Assembly (NCBI GenBank): GCA_023436715.1
Contig: JAEZIJ010000242.1
Location: 62,001 to 126,000 of the forward strand
Source: Acidobacteriota bacterium
Lineage (GTDB): Bacteria > Acidobacteriota > Terriglobia > Bryobacterales > Bryobacteraceae
Length of the DNA stretch: 64,000 nucleotides
Reading direction: 5' to 3'
Under the pieces are notes generated by a model that was not told where the DNA came from, searched no databases, and saw only the letters and a list, made by a program, of their open reading frames with translations. Both the position numbers and the translations under genes were made by a program. How positions within the stretch are numbered: the stretch's first letter is position 1; every line of letters begins with the position of its first letter. Shown piece by piece: positions 57,477 through 64,000 of this stretch.

Positions 57477-58649
57477 ATGAATACAGCATTGAAGCTAGGA
57501 AGCGGCTTCGGCCTGGGCGCCGCGGTGATGTACCTGCTCGATCCCGATCGGGGCCGGCGCAGGCGCGCGTTACTGCGGGACAAAGCTGTCCGGATCGGCA
57601 AGGATACGACGTGGCTCGCACGTCAGGGCGCCACTGATATGGCCCACCGGACAAAAGGGGCGGTCTACAAAAGCAAACACCTCGTCACCTCCGAAGACGT
57701 GATCGATGACGTTGTAGTGGAACGTGTCCGCTCTCTGCTCGGCCGTATTTCCATGCATCCGAGTGGTATAGAAGTTTCGGTGCGGAAAGGAGTGCTGACG
57801 CTGGACGGCCCGGTCCTGCAAAGCGAAGCCAAGAGAATCGTCTCGGCCGTCGAGGACGTTCGCGGCGTGAAGGAAGTTCGCGACAGGCTCACTCGCCACA
57901 AGCAGGCCGGCAACGTTCCAGGCCTGCAAGGCGGCGCGCCGCGGCGGGGCGACATACCGGAGATGCTCCAGGAGAGCTGGACCCCGGCCTACAGGATCGC
58001 CGCGGCCGGAGCAGGCGCAGGGCTGTTGTTCCTGGCGCTCAGAAGAGGCGGCTCCATCGGTGCGCCGGCGGGCATTTCGGGCGCGGCTTTGCTCGTACGC
58101 GGCATCGCCAACAGGCCGCTGAGACGCGTTCTTGGGATCGGGGCTGGCCGCCGCGCAATCGATGTGCGGAAGACCATCGAGATCAACGCACCCGTCGATC
58201 AGGTCTTCGCCGCCTTTGCCAATTACACGACTTTCCCGCGTTTCATGTCCCACCTCGAAGACGTGCGCGACCTCGGCAGCGGCCGGTCGCACTGGGTGGC
58301 GAAAGGACCCGCCGGTGTCCGCGTATCCTGGGACGCCGAAATCACCGAAAGGGTCCCGAACAGGGTCATCGCTTGGAAAAGCTTGCCCGGTTCCCGGGTC
58401 GAGAACGCCGGGATTGTTCACTTTGAACCGGGCTCGAATGGCCGCACGCGGCTGAGCATTCTGATGTCTTACAACCCGCCCGCCGGATCAATCGGGCACG
58501 GCATCGCCTGGTTGCTCGGATCGGACCTCAAGCAGGAAATGGACCAGGACCTCAACCGCTTGAAGAGGATTCTGGAGGGCATTCCGGCGCGAGCGGCCGG
58601 ACAGGAGAGGGTTGCCCGGGAGACGATCCTTGGATCCTCCGGGGCTTAG
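57477..58649 (+). CDS. BON domain plus SRPBCC (polyketide cyclase-like) membrane protein
   Basis: A 390-residue protein. An N-terminal hydrophobic segment ends in the motif AAVMYLLDPDRGRRRRALLRDK. A BON domain follows at about 75-145 (RVRSLLGRISMHPSGIEVSVRKGVLTLDG), then a central TM pair at about 175-215, and a SRPBCC lipid-binding-like domain at about 225-365 (IEINAPVDQVFAAFANYTTFPRFMSHLEDV, SHWVAKGPAGVRVSWDAEITERVPNRVIAWKS). BON domains bind phospholipid surfaces and SRPBCC folds bind hydrophobic ligands. A close paralogue lies on the other strand at 59463-60626. The stop overlaps the next start by 1 nt. Confidence 0.88.
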   Translation: MNTALKLGSGFGLGAAVMYLLDPDRGRRRRALLRDKAVRIGKDTTWLARQGATDMAHRTKGAVYKSKHLVTSEDVIDDVVVERVRSLLGRISMHPSGIEVSVRKGVLTLDGPVLQSEAKRIVSAVEDVRGVKEVRDRLTRHKQAGNVPGLQGGAPRRGDIPEMLQESWTPAYRIAAAGAGAGLLFLALRRGGSIGAPAGISGAALLVRGIANRPLRRVLGIGAGRRAIDVRKTIEINAPVDQVFAAFANYTTFPRFMSHLEDVRDLGSGRSHWVAKGPAGVRVSWDAEITERVPNRVIAWKSLPGSRVENAGIVHFEPGSNGRTRLSILMSYNPPAGSIGHGIAWLLGSDLKQEMDQDLNRLKRILEGIPARAAGQERVARETILGSSGA

Positions 58650-59452
58650 TGAAACTGAGCGCCGCGCTCAAGGCCATGCTTGCCGGATGGCAGGACGACT
58701 TGCCCGCTGGATGGCGCGCCGTCCTGAGCGGGACCGAATTAAACTTCCGGGCGCGCGCGCTCGACGTTAACATGCGGCCGGGCGAGGTCATCCTTCCCGG
58801 CCGCAAAGACGTTTTCCGTGCGTTCCGTAATGTCGAACCGGAAAGCGTCCGCGCTGTGATTCTAGGCCAGGATCCCTACCCGAATCCGCTCTGGGCGACC
58901 GGCCGCGCATTCGAGCAGGGCGGCATGGCCGAGTGGCCGGAGCAACCCGGCATGCTGGCCGGCAGCCTCCGGCGAATCGTCCAGGTTCTGGCGAGCGCGC
59001 GAACCGGCAACCCGAAGTATGTCGCTCACGACCGGGCCTGGAGGGAACTGCCAGCCGGCATACGTAGCGGAACTCTGACACTCGAGCCGCCGCGCCAGCT
59101 CTTTGACCGGCTGGAGCGCGAAGGTGTGCTGTTCCTCAACGTCAGCCTGACCGTCAGCTTCGTATTGCAGACCGGCCAAGCCAAGCAGCCGCGAGGCCAT
59201 TTCCCCCTTTGGGAGCCGCTGATTAACCGCGTGCTGTCGTTCATCGCCGCCCGGCCCGCGGTCTTCCTGCTCTGGGGCCGCCACGCCTGCGACATCTTCG
59301 AGCGCTCGGGCGCACAAACCACGGCTGTGGTCCGCCACGTTCATCCGGCAGCGATTACCGTCGCAGGTGCGGCCTTCCTCCAGCCTCCCAACCCATTCCT
59401 GGCCGCGAACGCGTTGCTGGAACGATTGGGCGGCCGGCCCATTCCGTGGTGA
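58649..59452 (+). CDS. ung: divergent family 1 uracil-DNA glycosylase
   Basis: Removes uracil from DNA. A GTG at 58649 overlaps the previous stop (TAGTG) and gives 267 aa. Catalytic region AVILGQDPYPNPLWATGRAF keeps the Asp/Gln of GQDPY, LFLNVSLTV keeps the Asn of the uracil pocket, and RHVHPAAITVAGAAF stands where family 1 enzymes have the HPSPLS intercalation loop. The core is recognisable, but the loop after GQDPYP and the HPAA sequence differ from the norm. It is flanked on both sides by BON-SRPBCC paralogues, an unusual setting. The family assignment is good; the activity should be treated as likely. Confidence 0.8.
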   Translation: MKLSAALKAMLAGWQDDLPAGWRAVLSGTELNFRARALDVNMRPGEVILPGRKDVFRAFRNVEPESVRAVILGQDPYPNPLWATGRAFEQGGMAEWPEQPGMLAGSLRRIVQVLASARTGNPKYVAHDRAWRELPAGIRSGTLTLEPPRQLFDRLEREGVLFLNVSLTVSFVLQTGQAKQPRGHFPLWEPLINRVLSFIAARPAVFLLWGRHACDIFERSGAQTTAVVRHVHPAAITVAGAAFLQPPNPFLAANALLERLGGRPIPW

Positions 59453-59462
59453 AGCCTGCACT

Positions 59463-60626
59463 TCAGGCGTGGCGGCCCGAGACTTCGTCGCGGGTCACGG
59501 TTTGTCCGTGCACTCGCGTTTTGCCGGCCTCCATGAGCGATTTGAACCTTACCAGGTCCTCGTCCATCTCGTGTTTCGGATCGGCGCCGAACAGGCTCGC
59601 CGTCATGTGGCCCAATATTCCGGCCGGCGGAGTGTAGAAGAGCCGGATGCCGACGCGTGTGCTGCCGTCCGGCTCGGTGTCGAACCGCACCTCGCCCTCA
59701 GTTTCCACTATGGACCCGGGCACGCTCCTCCAGGCGAGCAGTTTGTTCGGGATGTGATTGGTGATCTCGGCGTCCCATGACATCGGTATGCCGGCCGGAC
59801 CTTCCGCGACCCAGTGCGACAGCCGCTTGCCGAGATTGCGCACCTCTCTCAGATGCGTCATGAAGCGCGGAAAATTTTGATAGTTGGACCAGAATGCGAA
59901 TACCTCTTCGACCGGAGCATGAACGTGAATCGCCTTTTCGAACTCGACCGTCCGCGGCCCGGCCCCCGCTCCGAGGATCTGCCGGAGCTCCCTGTTTGCA
60001 ATCGACCGGGCAAGCAGAGCGCCGCCGGCCAGCCTTGCCGCCAGACTCAGCGGCCCTCCCCTGCGAAGCCTGCCGAACAGGAGCGCGCCGCCGATTGCCG
60101 CCGCGGTTACGCGCAGCGCGGGGGTCCAATTCTGCTGCATCAGCTCGGACCGGCTCTCCCGGCGAGCGCCGCCCTGCAGGCTGGGGATGTTTGACGCATC
60201 CTCATGGACGCTGAGTTGGTGTACGACTTCCCGGTCTCCTGCAACTGCCTTCACACGTCGCACGAGATTATCGGCTTCGGCGGCGAGAATGGGACCTTGG
60301 AGAATGACCCGGCCGCGGTCGGCCTTCGCGATGACCGCATGCGGGTGGCTCACAACCCGGCCGATTACCGACCTCACCCGTTGCACGACGACCATGTCAT
60401 CCGCCCGTTTTTCGTGCAGCACGCCTCTGGCCGCCGACAGCACGCCTTGTGCACGGTTGGAGAAGTCCCGCCGCGCTTTGTCGAACTGGTGAGCGACGTC
60501 GTTCCACTCCGCAAGCACCCTGTCGCGCACAAGGACGCGGCGGCGCTTGCCCAAGCGGGGATCGAGAAAGTACATCGCCATCGCCCCGGCGGCGAAACTC
60601 CTTGCAGCAGCTTTGATATCGGGCAT
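59463..60626 (-). CDS. BON domain plus SRPBCC membrane protein, second paralogue
   Basis: A 387-residue paralogue of the protein at 57477, on the opposite strand. The ATG at 60626 follows GGAGGTGACC; an ATG at 60671 has no such site. Same order: hydrophobic N-terminus with AMAMYFLDPRLGKRRRVLVRDR, BON at about 75-140 (RVRSVIGRVVSHPHAVIAKADRGRVILQG), IPSLQGGARRESR linker, TM pair, and SRPBCC (IHVHAPVEEVFAFWSNYQNFPRFMTHLREV, SHWVAEGPAGIPMSWDAEITNHIPNKLLAWRS). It is roughly half identical to its partner by eye in the SRPBCC domain, so an old duplication with inversion is likely. Function unknown. Confidence 0.87.
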   Translation of the reverse strand: MPDIKAAARSFAAGAMAMYFLDPRLGKRRRVLVRDRVLAEWNDVAHQFDKARRDFSNRAQGVLSAARGVLHEKRADDMVVVQRVRSVIGRVVSHPHAVIAKADRGRVILQGPILAAEADNLVRRVKAVAGDREVVHQLSVHEDASNIPSLQGGARRESRSELMQQNWTPALRVTAAAIGGALLFGRLRRGGPLSLAARLAGGALLARSIANRELRQILGAGAGPRTVEFEKAIHVHAPVEEVFAFWSNYQNFPRFMTHLREVRNLGKRLSHWVAEGPAGIPMSWDAEITNHIPNKLLAWRSVPGSIVETEGEVRFDTEPDGSTRVGIRLFYTPPAGILGHMTASLFGADPKHEMDEDLVRFKSLMEAGKTRVHGQTVTRDEVSGRHA

Positions 60627-60720
60627 GGTCACCTCCGGCACCACGAAAGACCATTGCAAAGGTAGGCCCAAACGCTGCCGGAGGGTTTGTCATTCTGCTT
60701 GACGTACTACACTAGGTCCT

Positions 60721-61020
60721 ATGCCCCAGCAACTGCTCACAGTGGTAGCGGAGATGCTTGCGAAGCCCGGCAAGGAGATGGAACTGAAGACTCAACTGCT
60801 AGCGCTGGTTGCGCCGACTCGGAAGGAGGAGGGATGCGTGCAGTACGACGTCCACGTCAGCAACAGCGAACCCGGCCGCTTCGTTTTCTATGAGAACTGG
60901 ACCTCGGGCGACACGTTGGACCGGCATCTCAAATCGCCTCACTTCAAGGCTTTCGAGGGAGTGGCGGATGACCTCCTGGCCGAGCCGCCACGAGTTCTGA
61001 CGCTTACGCGGATTTCTTGA
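60721..61020 (+). CDS. ABM-family (YgiN-like) monooxygenase
   Basis: A 99-residue antibiotic-biosynthesis-monooxygenase-fold protein, a small dimeric alpha/beta barrel. Typical are LLTVVAEMLAKPGKEMELKTQLLAL, TRKEEGCVQYDVHVSNSEPGRFVFYENW with the conserved Tyr/Glu-Asn-Trp, and HLKSPHFKAFEG. Members include quinol monooxygenases and heme-degrading enzymes; the substrate is unknown. TACACT (60708-60713) is a possible -10 only 7 nt before the ATG. Its 3' end overlaps the small leftward gene at 61004-61114 by 17 nt. Confidence 0.85.
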   Translation: MPQQLLTVVAEMLAKPGKEMELKTQLLALVAPTRKEEGCVQYDVHVSNSEPGRFVFYENWTSGDTLDRHLKSPHFKAFEGVADDLLAEPPRVLTLTRIS

Positions 61021-61114
61021 TCTGCTTCGCGAGTTCGCGGGTTTGCAGTCTCTTGCTGATCTTGCGCTTGCGCTGGCTGTTGTGGCGCGCTTTATCGCCA
61101 TTTCTTGCTGACAT
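61004..61114 (-). CDS. 36-residue highly basic protein
   Basis: A short leftward frame of 37 codons with a good ribosome site (GAGAGG two nt before the ATG). The product begins MSARNGDKARHNSQRKRKIS and ends LAKQIKKSA, with 13 Lys/Arg among 36 residues, mostly two long basic helices and no Cys. It overlaps the end of the convergent monooxygenase gene by 17 nt. I know of similar MSAR-x-GDKAR-type small basic proteins in several phyla but no assigned function; ribosome or nucleic-acid binding is plausible. Its shortness makes chance a possibility, but start context and composition argue for a real gene. Confidence 0.6.
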   Translation of the reverse strand: MSARNGDKARHNSQRKRKISKRLQTRELAKQIKKSA

Positions 61115-61179
61115 ATCCTCTCAAGGGTAACAGACTTCGGCGTCGCCGTTGTTGACGGCCAGAGCAGGGCCGCGGGATC

Positions 61180-61647
61180 ATGAAATTTCCGACCATGAGT
61201 GACTGCCACGAAGCGCTGACCGGTTTCCCCGTCGTGATTCGCATCCCGGTCTTATGGGGAGACCTGGATCCTTTCGATCACGTGAACAACACTACGCATC
61301 TCAGGTGGTGTGAAACGGCGCGCGTGGAGTACCTGATCCGTATCGGGCTCTGGCCGGAAATGCCGCCCGAAGCGATCGGGCCGATTCTCGCCAGCATCAC
61401 GTGCGACTACCGCTTGCCGATCAATTACCCGGACACGGTGTGGGTCGGCGCGCGTGTCACGGCCATCGGGAACAGCAGTTTCAAGATGGATCACGTGATT
61501 GTGAGCGAGGCCCAGAACGCAGTAGTCGCCGAAGTAAAGTCCACGATGGTTGTCCTCGATTACAGCCGGAAAAAGACGGTCCCCGTGCCGGAAGCGGTGC
61601 GGGAAGCCATCGCGGAGCAGGAAGGCCGCGAGTTCGTCCACGCCTGA
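61180..61647 (+). CDS. hotdog-fold acyl-CoA thioesterase (4HBT family)
   Basis: A 155-residue 4-hydroxybenzoyl-CoA thioesterase-like protein. The active-site strand/helix is WGDLDPFDHVNNTTHLRWCETARVEYL with the catalytic Asp. The hotdog core follows with ITCDYRLPINYPDTVWVGARVTAIG and SSFKMDHVIVSEAQNAVVAEVKSTMVVLDY. Such enzymes hydrolyse acyl-CoA or acyl-ACP thioesters. An ATG five codons later (61195) is an alternative start. It stands alone between two small gaps. Confidence 0.9.
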   Translation: MKFPTMSDCHEALTGFPVVIRIPVLWGDLDPFDHVNNTTHLRWCETARVEYLIRIGLWPEMPPEAIGPILASITCDYRLPINYPDTVWVGARVTAIGNSSFKMDHVIVSEAQNAVVAEVKSTMVVLDYSRKKTVPVPEAVREAIAEQEGREFVHA

Positions 61648-61765
61648 ATCCCCCGTCTTGTCCCGCAGCCGCAGCAACTCACGCATGCACAATCCCTGCA
61701 CACGCGTGACAATCTCATGACAAATCCTCCGGCCGGCCGGGTTTAGATAGGAACCGAGGTATCCG

Positions 61766-62239
61766 ATGACGAGGCTAACGATTTTTGCACTGATGTTCTG
61801 CGCGGTGTCCGGCTGGGCGCGAAGTGGCGCTCCGCCCCAACAGGCGCAGCTCAAATGGGAAGAGCTGGATGCGAGAATCCGGCATAAGAAGGTGGCGCTG
61901 GTCCTGCCGGACGGAACGCACGTGGAAGGCAAGGTGATTGGAGTTCAGCCGGACGGTTTGCTCATAAAAGGCAGGCCGTTGATTCCCCGCCAGTCCGTTT
62001 CGGTCCTGCGGGCGACCGATTACCGCAAAATCGGAAGGCTGCTGGGCACAACGGGCGCCATAGCGGCAACAGCGGGTATCCTGGCCGCGCAGAATATTGG
62101 CTTGTCTGAAGGAGTGGGTGTGATCGTCGTTCCGGTAGTCGCGGCCGCAGGAACTGCCGGCGCGGGGATCGGCGGCTACTACGTTGGCAAGGCCTTCGAC
62201 AAGAGAGTTACCGAAATCCGGGTCATGCCTGATCGATAG
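61766..62239 (+). CDS. exported small protein with glycine-rich hydrophobic segment
   Basis: A 157-residue protein with a signal peptide (cleavage near WARSGA, residue about 20). The middle VALVLPDGTHVEGKVIGVQPDGLLIKG is an SH3/LSm-like beta pattern often seen in small envelope proteins. It is followed by a long Gly/Ala-rich hydrophobic stretch (about 95-145, GTTGAIAATAGILAAQNIG, AAAGTAGAGIGGYYVGKAF) of glycine-zipper type. GAGG precedes the ATG. No named family is recognised. Its stop touches that of the convergent next gene. Confidence 0.7.
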   Translation: MTRLTIFALMFCAVSGWARSGAPPQQAQLKWEELDARIRHKKVALVLPDGTHVEGKVIGVQPDGLLIKGRPLIPRQSVSVLRATDYRKIGRLLGTTGAIAATAGILAAQNIGLSEGVGVIVVPVVAAAGTAGAGIGGYYVGKAFDKRVTEIRVMPDR

Positions 62240-62818
62240 TCATCTTGCCCTTACCCACTTAGGGCTTTCTTCCTTGCGTGCTTTCGAGGTCTTTGAGTGG
62301 CCGCCGTGCAGGCGCAGCAAACTCGAGAGCAGCATGAGCCCGAAGGAGAACTTGATCCCTTCAACAACGGCATATGCGGTCCGGAAGTTCGCGTATCGGG
62401 CACGGTCGGGCGTAGCCCTGTGCGCGGGAAAGAAATCGAGGACCCGGCCGACCCGGTTCAATTCCGGCGCGATCGCGAAGTGCAGTATCACCACGGTCAC
62501 CAGCATGAGCGAGCCGAGCACGATGCCAAAGCGCCGGCTGCCGCCAACGATCAGAACAATAATCAGAGCGGCCCCGAGTCCGAGTTGCACGATTTCCCAG
62601 GTATCGAAGCACCAGCGGTTCAGTTCCGAGGAGTAGAACCGCAGAAACGTCCGCGCCGTGGCCTGGCCGAGCGCCTCGATGCTCATTCCAGCCATTCGCG
62701 GGGGAGCCGCCAGCAGGCGGTCGACGAACTGCATGTTGTGGATGCGCACGAGGATCAGGAACGCGCCCGTGAGCAGCCAGGCTCCCAGCAGCAGCGCGGC
62801 GAGTCGGCGTATGTGCAT
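62240..62818 (-). CDS. four-TM membrane protein (DUF4149-like)
   Basis: A 192-residue protein with TM segments at about 7-27, 75-95, 98-120 and 150-170. LGAWLLTGAFLILVRIHNMQFVD near the N-terminus and RFYSSELNRWCFDTWEIVQLGLG before TM2 are similar to DUF4149-type proteins, though I hold that family call loosely. The C-terminus is basic. The function is unknown. It is downstream of the DAHP synthase gene on the same strand with a 16-nt gap, so they may be co-transcribed. Confidence 0.68.
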   Translation of the reverse strand: MHIRRLAALLLGAWLLTGAFLILVRIHNMQFVDRLLAAPPRMAGMSIEALGQATARTFLRFYSSELNRWCFDTWEIVQLGLGAALIIVLIVGGSRRFGIVLGSLMLVTVVILHFAIAPELNRVGRVLDFFPAHRATPDRARYANFRTAYAVVEGIKFSFGLMLLSSLLRLHGGHSKTSKARKEESPKWVRAR

Positions 62819-62834
62819 GACGTAACCAGCGATT

Positions 62835-64000
62835 CTACCGCGTGCCGTTCAACCGGCTCATCTTTCGCGCGATGAAAAGCGCCGTCTCGAGCGACTGCTC
62901 ATAGTTGAGCCGCGGATCGAGGTTGGACTGGTACGCTCGCTTAAGATCGTTTTCGCACGGCCCGCCCGCCCCGCCGATGCACTCCGTGACGTTGTCCCCC
63001 GTAAGCTCGATGTGAACGCCTCCGAGGTAACCGCCGAGCCCGGCGTGAATATCGAACGCCTGTTCGAGTTCGCGCAGGATATCCGCAAAATAGCGCGTCT
63101 TGTAGCCGTCCGATGTGACCTGCGTGTTCCCATGCATCGGATCGCAGCACCACAGCACGGTTTTACCCGTGGCTCGTACCGCTTCGATCAGCGGCGGCAG
63201 GCGCCGCCCGATCGAATCCACCCCGAACCGGTGAATCAGCGTCAGCCTCCCCGGCTCATTCGCGGGATGAAGAATGTCGATCAGCCGCCGCAGCGTCTCC
63301 GGCGAGGTCGAGGTCCCGATCTTCACCGCGATCGGGTTCGAGATTCCCCGGAAGTATTCAACGTGGGCGCCGTCCGGATCGGCGGTCCGCATGCCGATCC
63401 AGGGAAAATGCGTGGAAAGGTTGTACCAGCCCTCATGCCGGGGCACGCGCCGCGTCTGCGCCTGCTCGTACGGCAGGTGCAACCCCTCGTGACTCGTGAA
63501 GAAATCGATCCAGTGCAGTTCGCCCGGATGAACGCCGATGATGTTCTCCATGAACCGAAGCGAGTCGCCGATCGTTCGCGCCATGCGGCGGTACTCGTCC
63601 ACCATGGCGGACTGCTTCACCCAATCGAGGTCCCAATAATCCAGCCGGTGCGGGTCTACAAAACCGCGAGTGACCAGCGCGCGGATAAAGTTCAACGTGA
63701 GGGCGGCGCGCTCGTACCCGCGGAGCATGAGCTGCGGGTCGGGAGTTCGGGCATCTGCGGTGAACTCCGGGCGATTGATAAGGTCGCCGCGATAGGCCGC
63801 GAGCGTCGTGCCGTTGCGGGTCTCCGTATTATCCGAGCGCGGCTTCGCGTACTGCCCGGCGAACCGTCCCACGCGAATAACGCGCTTCTGGCTCCCGTGC
63901 GTCAGCACGAGGCTCATCTGGAGCAGGATTTTCAGCTTGTTCGCGATCGTCGCGGAATCGCACTGGCCGAAACTCTCCGCGCAGTCGCCGCCCTGAAGCA
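62835..64000 (-). CDS. class II 3-deoxy-D-arabino-heptulosonate 7-phosphate synthase (5' end outside window)
   Basis: First step of the shikimate pathway, joining PEP and erythrose 4-phosphate. The frame is open to the right edge, so the N-terminus lies beyond 64000; an internal ATG at 63917 is not the start, because the family motif LQGGDCAESFGQC is encoded upstream of it. Type II features: VGRFAGQYAKPRS, RRMARTIGDSLRFMENI, PVGR-like HRFGVDSIGRRLPPLIEAV, VLWCCDPMHGNTQVTSDGYKTR, GGVHIELTGDNVTECIGG and RLNYEQSLETALFIA, which hold the metal and PEP ligands. Class II enzymes are the plant/mycobacterial type. Confidence 0.95.
   Translation of the reverse strand, partial: LQGGDCAESFGQCDSATIANKLKILLQMSLVLTHGSQKRVIRVGRFAGQYAKPRSDNTETRNGTTLAAYRGDLINRPEFTADARTPDPQLMLRGYERAALTLNFIRALVTRGFVDPHRLDYWDLDWVKQSAMVDEYRRMARTIGDSLRFMENIIGVHPGELHWIDFFTSHEGLHLPYEQAQTRRVPRHEGWYNLSTHFPWIGMRTADPDGAHVEYFRGISNPIAVKIGTSTSPETLRRLIDILHPANEPGRLTLIHRFGVDSIGRRLPPLIEAVRATGKTVLWCCDPMHGNTQVTSDGYKTRYFADILRELEQAFDIHAGLGGYLGGVHIELTGDNVTECIGGAGGPCENDLKRAYQSNLDPRLNYEQSLETALFIARKMSRLNGTR

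Overview
The window is high-GC, densely packed chromosomal DNA from a free-living Gram-negative bacterium. Outer-membrane and RND genes, lipoprotein signals, a large SBBP-type beta-propeller protein, BON/SRPBCC proteins and very GC-rich genes with 4-nt overlaps best fit an Acidobacteriota relative of Solibacter/Bryobacter. That placement is inference from gene content, not a search. I see no rRNA, tRNA, CRISPR array, IS element or prophage. The only clear mobile element is an intein in DnaB.

Left part (1-8.3 kb): a leftward operon encodes an FkbH-type HAD/carrier-protein protein, two related GT4 glycosyltransferases (one fused to a type II thioesterase), a Sfp-type phosphopantetheinyl transferase and a DUF2520 protein cut by the window edge. 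An MFS exporter diverges from it. This resembles a very small carrier-protein-dependent pathway for a glycosylated product. Next come cysS, a PLP trans-sulfuration enzyme and a secreted SBBP-repeat protein (8.4-13.3 kb).

13.3-23.3 kb: a seven-gene, tightly overlapping leftward operon joins sulfate activation (sat, cysC) to three alkaline-phosphatase-superfamily proteins, a three-TM membrane protein and a small basic protein. A fourth membrane-anchored superfamily member diverges from it. None of the four has a formylglycine sulfatase signature.

23.3-31.1 kb: a nearly complete histidine operon (hisI-G-D-C-HAD-B-H-F-A, no hisE). It is preceded by a 21-codon leader peptide with five consecutive His codons, mutually exclusive hairpins and an intrinsic terminator, a textbook attenuator. 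An outer-membrane barrel gene overlaps the end of hisA.

31.1-47.1 kb: an RND efflux pair; dnaB with a 430-residue LAGLIDADG intein and DnaA-box-like sites upstream; a methyltransferase-like protein; an HtrA protease; a GAF-GAF-PP2C phosphatase; lysA; a NarL-type two-component pair; and a single-domain response regulator.

47.1-64 kb: a GT2 synthase, yacL-ispD-ispF, an RRM protein, a serA/class V aminotransferase operon diverging from yqeY-DUF2157-DUF4824 over only 34 bp, a small Cys-rich protein, two convergent BON-SRPBCC paralogues around a divergent uracil-DNA glycosylase, an ABM monooxygenase, an overlooked 36-residue basic protein, a hotdog thioesterase, two envelope proteins and a class II DAHP synthase cut by the window end.
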